Below are positions 56,401-64,000 of a stretch of DNA of 64,000 nt, in pieces (positions within the stretch are counted from its first letter, which is position 1; each line of letters begins with the position of its first letter). Origin of the DNA: Gautieria morchelliformis. Its lineage: Eukaryota > Basidiomycota > Agaricomycetes > Gomphales > Gomphaceae. The stretch is taken from NCBI GenBank assembly GCA_015179125.1, contig WHVA01000083.1:186001-250000 (forward strand). The letters are read 5' to 3'. The notes under the pieces are model-generated. The model did no database searches and was not told the DNA's origin. It saw only the letters and a list, made by a program, of their open reading frames with translations. The position numbers were made by a program, and so were the translations under genes.

Positions 56401-56741
56401 TCTGGCGGGGAATGGGTTTCAACACATGTGGTGAGCGGGACTCGGGCGTACCTTGGCGGCCTCGACGTACGTGCAGTCGTAGCTGTACGCGGCGCAGTTG
56501 GAGCACTTGTTGCCGGGCGTCGTCGCGCCGTCGCCTGCGGGGGGTCAGCGGGACGCACGCAGCGGACGCTACGCAGGACAGCGCTCACAGCGAACTGGCG
56601 GGGGGTCAGCGGGGCGACACGCACGACGGGCGACGCACTCTTTTTGCGGCGACAGGTGTCGCACGCACGCTGGATGCGGCGCTTCTTGAGCTTGGCATCC
56701 TCGCCGGTGGACCTGCTGTACTCTTCGTCGCCAGAGGACAT
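53473..56741 (-). CDS. Zn2Cys6 transcription factor with fungal-specific middle homology domain (XlnR-like linker)
   Basis: From ATG 56741 (SSGDEEYSRSTGEDAKLKKR) the DNA-binding cluster reads RACDTCRRKKIRCDGDGATT then PGNKCSNCAAYSYDCTYVE, giving C-x2-C-x6-C-x11-C-x2-C-x6-C. The IR and the first base of the third Cys come from a 6-nt exon (56589-56594). The linker KRGPPKGYVESLEGRLQKME and coiled coil match XlnR-type regulators. The middle domain follows: PPDLVDALVPLFFVHNNTYL, RAFWCLF, LVNLDRLGSAALGRPCAIHD and FDLDPPLEVDDEYWESP. Then comes YATYYHIQILVHRPFIPRP. The C-terminus is Pro/His/Gln-rich and low-complexity, ending GSDFSFFV-stop at 53473. Targets are unknown; proximity to the galactose genes is suggestive only. 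Very high GC. Confidence 0.9.
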
Positions 56742-56870
56742 GGCAGGTGGCTAGAGTCACTCGTCACTGTCGGGACACACGCAAGTGTCACGGTTTCCAC
56801 GATCATTTCGGCTCTCAAAAATGTATTATAACGACTAGTACAAATCACCCCCTGCCAAGCGCGCGCGTGA

Positions 56871-59654
56871 TCACCCTGTGTCTTGGTCAGCGACGCCCCG
56901 AGCAACAGACGCCCACTCACAGCCAGCCGCGTGGAAGTCGCCCGCCCAGCTCTTCGTCCGCTCCGTCCCGAACGGCCGCTGCCCGGGCCCGAGGCCCCGC
57001 CCCGCCCCGTGCCCCGCCCCTTCGCTCTCCGCCCGCCCCCCAGGCTCCGCCACGGCCCCGGCAGGATGCTCCCATGCGCCCGCGCAGGCCGCCCCTGGAT
57101 CTGGTTCTGCGAGCGTTCCCAGAGGATGTTGCGCCGGAGCTCCTCGTCCAGCTCCGTGGCGATGATGTTTCGGCGCACCGTGTGCGGCGTCTGCATCGGC
57201 GCCGGTTCCGGCATGTAGGCGTGCAGGGGAACCGGCGCCGTCGTCGTCCGCGTCAGCGCCGCGGGCCGCACCGCAGGCCGCGCCTCCCGCGCCCCCGCCC
57301 TCGCCCCGCGCGACATGAGCGCAGCCAGCCGCCTCTCCGCCACGCTCCCCGACAACTGGATCCTGTCCGCCGGGTCGTCCGGCCCCGAGTCCGTCTCCTC
57401 CTCCGCCGACGCAGGCTTCGCGCGGGGCCGGTACCCGCTCCGCTGCGTCCCCCGCGACCCCACCGACGCGTGCACCTCCGCTTGCACCTCCACGTGCACC
57501 TCCGCCGACGCGTGCACCGCCGCCTCCTGCGGCCCCGCGACCGTCGCCCGCGCAGACAGCGTGCGCAGCGCCTTCGGCCGCGCGCTCGCGCTCAGCCCGC
57601 TCGGCGTCCCCTGCCCCATCCCCGCCCCCGTCCAATTCCGCGCGACCCCGTCCGTGCCCGCCCCAGCCCTAGCCCCAGCCCCCGCCCCCGCCGTGAGGCC
57701 GTCCGCAGACCAGTTGCGCGCGAGCAGGTCCCGCGGGTCCCCGCTCCGCCGATACGGGTGTCCCGCGGGGAACTCCACAGGGTCCGGGTGGAACAGCTGC
57801 GAGAGGCCCGACCTCGTGCGCGCGAGCGCCGGTGGGAGCAGCCCGCGCGGGGCGAGGAGCGCGGGGCCCGTGAGCAGCTGCGCGCGCTCCCGCTCGAGCG
57901 CCGCGTCGCGCATAAACGCGCTCGTGTCGCGCGTGCGCCGCGCCTGCGGGGCGCCGGGTGTGCTGCCCGCGGGGGCCACCACCGCCCCCGCATCCCCATC
58001 TGCCGACTCCCACCCGTCCTCCCCGCCATCGTCCCCCACGCCCGCGTCCTCGTCCTCCCACGACCCCTCCACGTCTGTATCCACATCCGTCGTCTCGTAT
58101 TCACTCTCGGACTCGCTATCCGTGATTTCGATGGCGCGTCGCTGCCGCGTGCCCGCCGGTGCGGGGGGCAGCACTGCCGTCGTCGTCCCCGGCGCGCGCG
58201 CCCCCATGCGGGGCGTGGCCCCCGCGGGCGACGCCCCACGCCGTCTCACGGGCGGGTTCGTGGGCAGGTGCCGCAGGTGGTGCGCGTGCTGGGTGTGCGT
58301 ATGCCGCACGTGGGCGTGGCCGTGCGTGTGCTGATGGTGCGCATGCGGGGACGTGCGCGGGTGCGCGGGCACGGCCGCGTCCGACAGCGGCGTCGGCGGT
58401 AATTGTACCACAGGCGGGTCCCGCACGTGCACCTCCACGCTCACCGGCCCCGACGCCGATTTGATAGAGGGAGTGCCGCCAGCTTCCGTGGCCGTTCCTG
58501 ATCTTGTTCCCGTTCCCGCTGCTGTCCCTGATCTCGATCCCGTTACAGCTCCCGTTCCCGTTCCAGATCTTACTCCCGTTACAGCTCCCGTCCCCGTTCC
58601 AGCCGCCTCTCGCCCCCCCTCTCCCTCTGTTAGTGCTGGTGCCGTCTCGGTGGCCGGCGCTGCCGTCCCAGCGGCGACCGCCGTCATCGTGCCCGCCCCG
58701 TCCGCGCCGCGCTCCTGCACCGCAACCACCCCGTTCGGCTGCGGTGCCGCTGCCTTCTTCCCCTTCTCTTTCGCCCTTCCCTTCCCCTTCCGCGCCGTGC
58801 CCTTTCCCGTTGCAGTCCCGTTCCCGTTCCCGGCCGCCACACCCGCTCCGCCCTCCGCGCCTGCTCCGCCGCCCACGGCTAGTGCGCCCCCCGCGCGCTT
58901 CCGCGTGACGAGCGGGGATGACGGGGACGTCACCGGCGGTACCGCCCCCGCACCAGCGCCGGGCGGGGGACTCGGGTGCTCCTCCCCGCCCGTCCCGCCC
59001 TTCCCCCATCCTGCCCCCGCCCGCGCACCACCCCGCGCCTGCACGGAGTCCGGACTCGCGCTGGAGCCGGACACGCCCGACGCAGACGCAGATCCTGCGG
59101 AGTGGGGCGCCGCGAGGAAGAATTTCTTGTCATCAGGGGGGAGCTTGGGGTCGTCGGGGGGCACGGGGGCCGGGGTAGGGTCGGGGAATAGGGCGGGACA
59201 GGCGTACTGCGGGTGGGGTTTGCGGGGCGGGTGCGGGTGCGGCGGGGGAAGGGCGGCGGGGATGGGAACGGGGGTTGGGGTGTGTGTGGGTGGGGGGGGG
59301 GGGGAGGAGACGGGGAGGGGCGCGGATGCGGTGGGGGAGGTGGATGCGGTGGAGATGGACGGTGGGTGCGTGGAAGTGGAGGACTGTGTCGATGCAGGTG
59401 TAGATATAGAATACTGTGCGGATGCTGTGCTGGATGCAGACGACTGCGTCGATGCTGGGGTGGACGTGGACGCCGCTGCGGGTGCTGCGGAGGAGGAGGT
59501 CGATGCTGCGGGCGCCGTGCACGCTGCGGCGCACGGGCCGGATGGGGGAGCGAGCGAGTCGGGCGCCGCCGCCGCCGCCGCCACGGCGGACAGCGTCGGC
59601 GCCCCCGTCAACAACGTATGCGCATCGTCGAGCATGTACCGCAACTAAGACAGC
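56871..59654 (-). CDS. Long low-complexity protein with DUF3295-like C-terminus (5' end unresolved)
   Basis: A long open frame starts after a splice acceptor at about 59654 (LRYMLDDAHTLLTG) and is dominated by Ala/Ser/Thr/Gly/Pro repeats. It has an acidic patch (EITDSESESEYETTDVDTDV), a conserved-looking segment (TRSGLSQLFHPDPVEFPAGH) and TPHTVRRNIIATELDEELRR NILWERSQNQ, the core of fungal DUF3295 proteins. These often carry an upstream AreA/DUF1752-type domain; no such exon was found to the left of 59654, so the gene is incomplete here. The conserved-looking terminus FGTERTKSWAGDFHAAG lies one frame away, beyond a C6 run at 57036-57041. It ends W-stop after a last GT-AG intron at 56871. The literal frame instead runs into the transcription-factor gene. 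Confidence 0.6.
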
Positions 59655-60966
59655 AAACAAGGAGCGATGAACTCAGAAAACCCGTCACGATGCGTGCGTC
59701 ACGGCGTCACCACCCGGCTCGCACGTGTCCGCCGGGCCAGCACCCGAGTCCCGCCGGCAACGCGGCACCCGTACACAGCCGGCCCCGTGACACGCATGTG
59801 CGCTGGGAATTAGCTTCCGTCCAGGTACGTTCGCAACGAGGTTTGCCACAGCGATTCCAATGATCGCCGAGGCGACACGTGGCGACTGGCTTCGCTAGTG
59901 GTTGCCGCACTTACACGCGGTACTAAAGCTTTATCCCCATCCACAGGGCTGCTATCCGGACCCTTGAAGGGAAAGTGAATCCCAAGGTCCCCCGTCTGAG
60001 CGCTGGTGAGCTGGGGCCCCACGCTCCCTGAAGTGGAATTTAATTACCGCTGCAAGAGGTGCGTTACTCACGTTGTTCCCACTTCTCATCTGCTGTCCCC
60101 GCCTCCGCAGGAAATGTGCGCCCGCTCTGTGCAGGGCCCTCGCTTACCCAGATCTTACACCCCAGGCTAACCCTGACCAAGTCCCTGAATCCATCACGGC
60201 CCTTTCTTCAACGACGTTCGTCGCTCAAGTGACAGCTCCACTGTTCCACTCCTCGGACGTCCGTTGAATAATCGCTGCATGGAGGTACAAAGAAGGACTA
60301 CGGAGGATCTTGGCCGTTCTTGTACGAACCCAAGGTTGCCGCAAGGCACCTGAGTGCTTTGGCTGAGGGCGTTGCGAGCGAAGACCATGAATGGCGCCTC
60401 CTTTCCAGACGTGAGTTTCCATTCAAATCGTATAGCCCAATAGAATATAACCCGATCTCACAAGGTCCGAGCATTTTTACAAGCTGCTTCTGGAACGCCG
60501 CCACCCCCGCGAGACTCAGCGGCCGAGGCTTCCTGTGTTTCTTCTAAGATTTGTTACTCTCTTGCCTCTCGAGCTCGTTGACACTTCCCCGCGGCCAAGT
60601 CCAAACGCGTCTCCAACAGGCATACCTCCACTCCTGCAACAATCACTTGAATTCGCCTCTGTCCTGGTCGCTGACCTTGTCCGATCCTGCGTTCGGGCGC
60701 ACTTCCCCGCGGCGTATCTAGCCCAGGTCGCCCCAGCCACCTCCAACGGCGCGAGCTGCTCTGCGCCACTTTATCTTCTCTCGCATATGGTGCCTGATTT
60801 CTCTTGTCACACCAAACTCTTCACGACAATTCTCACCAGACATAATCCGAACTGTTTTACATGCACAAGCCTCTTGTTCACAGGGTACCCAGACATGAAT
60901 GACGATATGGCATCCCGGGGCCCAATGGCAGTGGCATGTCGTGTAGTTCTACGCGACGTCCATAGC
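59655..60966. other. Region upstream of the DUF3295-like gene, no gene resolved
   Basis: Should hold the first exon(s) and promoter of the DUF3295-like gene, but no convincing exon was found. The minus frame 60022-59810 (ending ESLWQTSLRTYLDGS) and the plus frame 60535-61041 have no recognisable content. Confidence 0.4.
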
Positions 60967-61660
60967 GCGTTCCATGGCTCTTGTGCGACAAAGGCGAGCT
61001 GGTCTGCGACACTTTCGGCTGATCGATGCTGGGTTCAATGAAAAAGGGCAGGCAGGTATTGTCGGTGGATTGTCAGGCGGCCCAGAGTCATGTCGCATAA
61101 TGCGGACCTGTCGTTACCAGACGGGGTGCGCCATCCGGACGTTTCGCTGCGCTGCACGACTCATATATCTTCTTATGCCAGCATACTAATCACGCATCTG
61201 GGCTCACTACTATAAGAATTTGAGATGAATTGAGTGTTAGTACTTTTACCAACACTTGATTTGTCTCAAATTCTTTCATACGATCACTCACTCACTCACT
61301 GACAATACCATAAGAATTTGAGTACTATAAGAATTCCAGACAAATTGAGTGTTGGGTACAAAGTATAAGGACCCTACTCTAGTATTCAGATACAGAATAA
61401 GTGCACCCAATGTAGCGGGCAAGTCGATCTTGCTTGGCTATTGAGTCCCCCCTTGCATCAGACCATATCCATGCAAATAATGATCAAGTTGATCAACTGT
61501 GAGATGAGATGTGCTTCCCAGGTTTTCTAAGTGAGGGAGATTCTAGTATAGCCCATCAGTTAACAATCTCAGCATGGATATAATAGATCTCACTGCATCC
61601 TCAGGTGTTTGGCCATTAGCTAACCGCATTGTGAGGAATGGACGTAGGTTGCCATTACCA
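60967..61660. repeat. Direct repeat copy A (about 690 bp)
   Basis: Aligns by eye in the same orientation with 63098-63784, with many scattered substitutions and small indels. Shared landmarks are CATGGCTCTTGTG, CTTATGCCAGCATACTAAT, GTAGCGGGCAAGTCGATC and GGCATTGTGAGGAATGGA-like strings in the same order. The unit spans the 3' half of the Mug135-like gene and its downstream flank. Confidence 0.75.
61214..61275. repeat. Foldback hairpin (25-nt arms)
   Basis: AAGAATTTGAGATGAATTGA at 61214 onward is an imperfect reverse complement of the segment ending CTCAAATTCTT at 61275, separated by about 12 nt. A third, partial copy of the arm (ATAAGAATTTGAG, then CAAATTGAGTGTT) lies just downstream at 61309-61353, and a diverged one in repeat copy B near 63467. 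Confidence 0.65.
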
Positions 61661-62205
61661 CAGGAGTGATTGTGCATCTGGCAATTATGTGAATGAATTA
61701 GTACCAGAATAGGTTGCTGGTAATGCAAATGCAAACCCTGTTTACCAACCTCTGAACATCATGTAATTCAGTGCGAAGATCATATAGTTCAATGCGAATA
61801 TCAGATATATCTGTGTGAACCTGTTCCATGGCTCTTGTAAACCATGCAGGAGCTTCATCATCCACATCACCTAGTATATATATGCAAATGTTATATAAAT
61901 TTCTGGCAAGTTTAGATCACAGACCTTGAGCAGCATTGTATGCTCCAGTGACCCTGGATAGGTAGACATGTGCATTGCCTACATCCTGTTTGGTGGGTGT
62001 CCTGCCTGGCTTCTTGCGCAAGTCTAGACCACTCATATGCATTAGCAGGACTGCGGTTATAGAGGCGATGTGCCATACCTCTAAGTCTTAGAAGTGAGCG
62101 ATCATAAGCAACCGCATTAGCAAGATCTTGGATCACCGGTGGATCCCTGGGAGCTGGCGGCATCTTTATTTGGGGGAGGCTGCATACTGGAAGCTCGATC
62201 GGCAT
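61374..62205 (-). pseudogene. Mug135-like C-terminal domain gene, frameshifted
   Basis: Spliced on the minus strand: MPIELPVCSLPQIKMPPAPR and DPPVIQDLANAVAYDRSLLR. A second exon reads DVDDEAPAWFTRAMEQVHTD and continues ISDIRIELYDLRTELHDVQR. After an intron comes MHNHSCGNGNLRPFLTMRL, then a spliced LPHLENLGSTSHLTVDQLDH YLHGYGLMQGG. This is the arrangement of Agaricomycete proteins with a Mug135-like C-terminal domain, of unknown function. The expected end, AKQDRLARYIGCTYSVSEY-stop, is in another frame because one base is missing near 61435 compared with copy B (63500s), creating an in-frame TAG. It could be a decayed gene or a sequence error; the presence of a second damaged copy favours decay. 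Confidence 0.6.
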
Positions 62206-63097
62206 TGTGTGATGTTATGGAAAAGGAGATTCTCAGCTTTGAAACCCGTTACCGTCAGCGTGACCAGTAACGGTGCTTTGCTACTCCAAACTCCTCGGTA
62301 ACTTCGTCCAGTACTTCTGCATCAACGTACATATTCCAGACTATGTCCGAGGGGACGTAGAGGATGCCGTAGAATCCTTGCGAGTACTTCCCCCGTTTAT
62401 TCATAAAGACAGCTGAATGATTGTAATGATTAGGGTGGACCATTTTGTTCCGAAACGGGGTGTTCTGGTCATGCGCTCATCCAGGAAGTCGCCACCTGTC
62501 AAGCCGGTACTCCTTTCTTATGACTTGTAACAGAATCGTAGCCACAATAGGCGTACGTACGATGTTGCACTTGCACCGCAAGAGTGACAGGGCCGAGAAA
62601 TGAAATGCCATGAGCATATGATCGCCGAGGTTCGTCACGTGGGACTGGATTTGCGCACAAGTCGGTGCGCATATCCCTTGTTCAAATTACCTGCCCCAGA
62701 GTCCCCAAAGCAGCCCGCCCGTCGCTCCCGGCAATAACCCAAACGGCGGTCTCCGAACACCTCAGCCACGACGCATCCTGCCTGGATCCAAAAGACCCCG
62801 GCACTTGCTTATCTTGCGTCCTATTTCTCACTAGGTCTCCAGGGATGCCCATGTCTTGCATGTCCTCCATGCACGCCGGTCTGCAGCGGTTGGGCTTCGC
62901 TAGTCGGTGCACTTGCTCCACCTCTCTTACTACAATCTCTTCCCACAATCTCTTCCTCACGTTTATCACTTGTATATGCACCACAAGGAGCTTGTTCGCA
63001 ACGCTTCTATGCAAGCCGTCAAGGCGATACTAAAACATTATCCCTACGAACTACGTAACGTTCGCACGTGTGAAATACGCAATGTCCACCCGCATTT
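62206..63097. other. Spacer between repeat copies, no gene seen
   Basis: Contains a 62-codon minus-strand frame at 62443-62255 (MVHPNHYNHSAVFMNKRG...) and antisense frames at 62665-63033, none with recognisable domains. Possibly the promoter of the Mug135-like copy A. Confidence 0.4.
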
Positions 63098-63784
63098 CAT
63101 GGCTCTTGTGGGACGAAGGCGAGCTGCTCCACGACGCTTTCAGCTGATCGAAGCGGGGTTCGATGAAAAAAGGCAGGCAGATGTTGTCGGTGGTTTGTCA
63201 GGCAGCTGGAAGATGCAACCCAGAGCCATGTCGCATAACTGTCGTTACTGTGTGCTCTCCGGGTGTTTCACTGGGCTGCACAACTCATACTTCTTATGCC
63301 AGCATACTAATCTCGTATTTGGGCTGACCTAGTCTGAAGCCTGTGAGACACTGACTTCATCTGATGTTTAACTAGACCGCGCCTCTGTATAATAGTTGGA
63401 GGGATGTCTTATTTCACACAGCAATGTCGTGTCTGATTGTCAGTCAATGTTTGGCACTACAGTACTAGAAGAATTTGATACAAATCAACTGTTGATATAA
63501 TGACTCTACAATAGCGCAGATACAGAAATCCACCCTAGGTAGCGGGCAAGTCGATCCTGCTTGGCTGTTTGACTCCCCTCATGCACTAAACCATATGCAC
63601 CTAAATACTTGTTCAGCTCAGCCCTTGAGAGATTAGCTATGGTTCTCAGGTTTTCTAAACGAGGGACATGCTAGTATAGCTTATTATTTAATGATCTCTG
63701 CATGCATATAATAGCTCACTGCATCCTCAAAAGTGGGCCATTAGGTAACGGCATTGTGAGGAATGGAAGTATACTGCCTAGGGA
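63098..63784. repeat. Direct repeat copy B (about 690 bp)
   Basis: Second copy of the unit at 60967-61660. Its right boundary is abrupt at about 63784, where homology to copy A stops and CCGTA-rich sequence begins. Confidence 0.75.
63502..63784 (-). pseudogene. Mug135-like gene fragment, copy B (3' exons only)
   Basis: Minus strand: FLTMPLPNGP, a one-base deletion, an intron, then HVPRLENLRTIANLSRAELN KYLGAYGLVHEGSQTAKQDR LARYLGWISVSALL-stop. The last exon is intact where copy A is broken, while the preceding exon is broken where copy A is intact. The 5' half is missing, cut off at about 63784. Confidence 0.6.
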
Positions 63785-64000
63785 TGCACACCGTCCGTAT
63801 TACGGCCACAGCCGTATAATGTACGGCAGGTTGACGGATACGGCAGACCGTATGCCGTCCGTATGGTCAAGACCTCTCCCCTCTGACGGTACGGTATGGC
63901 ACCGTACCGGCCGTATTACAGTTGACGGCAATATTATACGGTGGGGCTATTGGAAGATCGGTTAGTGACCGATCCGCGTAGACTATGACGTTGAATTATA
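63780..64000. mobile_element. Probable hAT-like transposon end with CCGTA/TACGG subterminal repeats (incomplete)
   Basis: Begins TAGGGATGCAC, like the TIR start of many hAT elements. It is then filled with a dozen CCGTA or TACGG motifs in both orientations (CCGTATTACGG, GCCGTATAATGTACGGC, GACCGTATGCCGTCCGTATG, ACGGTACGGTATGG). Dense subterminal repeats of this kind bind hAT transposases. The other end and any target-site duplication lie outside the window. The class call is inference from the terminus and repeat pattern. Confidence 0.45.

Noticed and set aside
56606-56870. Extension of the 1,012-codon minus-strand ORF into the zinc-cluster gene.
   Set aside because: The last part overlaps the Zn2Cys6 exons in another frame; the true 3' end of the DUF3295-like gene is at 56871 after a GT-AG intron.
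58353-59648. Long plus-strand ORF of 431 codons, and similar ones at 57315-58334 and 56747-58402.
   Set aside because: Antisense shadows in CG-rich, repeat-rich sequence; composition mirrors the minus-strand gene, and no domain or splice context is present.

Overview
The window is nuclear DNA from a filamentous basidiomycete, most likely an Agaricomycete. Genes are dense on both strands and are broken by many 45-70 nt GT-AG introns. Protein families typical of Agaricomycetes are present (a DUF7918 protein, a Mug135-like C-terminal domain protein, an Agaricomycete-type F-box protein, an O-fucosyltransferase-like type II membrane protein). I see no prokaryotic operons, phage or CRISPR. All gene models were spliced by eye from the sequence.

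Left third (1-27 kb): N-terminus of an OPT oligopeptide transporter (minus, cut by the window edge); a polytopic DUF4203-like membrane protein; a small secreted or anchored Ser/Thr-rich protein; a RAD51D-type recombination protein; the OLA1/YchF ATPase, which carries a triplicated snoRNA-like intron; a Ser-rich hypothetical protein; a Psd2-type phosphatidylserine decarboxylase with two C2 domains and an EF hand, convergent with COQ4; an acidic hypothetical protein; an F-box protein; a 285 bp MITE; an O-fucosyltransferase-like protein; ribosomal protein eS10; TMA46/DFRP1 (minus/plus pair); and CWC2.

Middle (27-47 kb): XRN1, divergent from CWC2 across about 105 bp; a second inverted-repeat element; GMP synthetase GUA1; a DUF7918 protein ending in a SUMO-interaction-like tail; the PP1 regulator YPI1; an MFS sugar transporter; a YANK/STK32-type AGC kinase with a DFN motif; a 2.3 kb stretch with no recognisable gene; and the PPS1-like dual-specificity phosphatase.

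Right third (47-64 kb): an uncertain membrane protein, then a divergent Leloir pair (aldose 1-epimerase and galactokinase). A very GC-rich block (about 52.2-59.7 kb) follows, holding a Zn2Cys6 transcription factor and a long low-complexity protein with a DUF3295-like C-terminus. The last 4 kb is repeat-rich and gene-poor: two decayed direct copies of a Mug135-like gene, a foldback hairpin and a probable hAT-like transposon end at the window edge.

Two themes cross several genes. Tiny exons are common (4, 6, 11, 12, 16, 17, 18 and 20 nt). Several otherwise conserved genes (eS10 twice, CWC2, the DUF3295-like gene) carry apparent one-base losses in homopolymers, which looks more like assembly error than biology.
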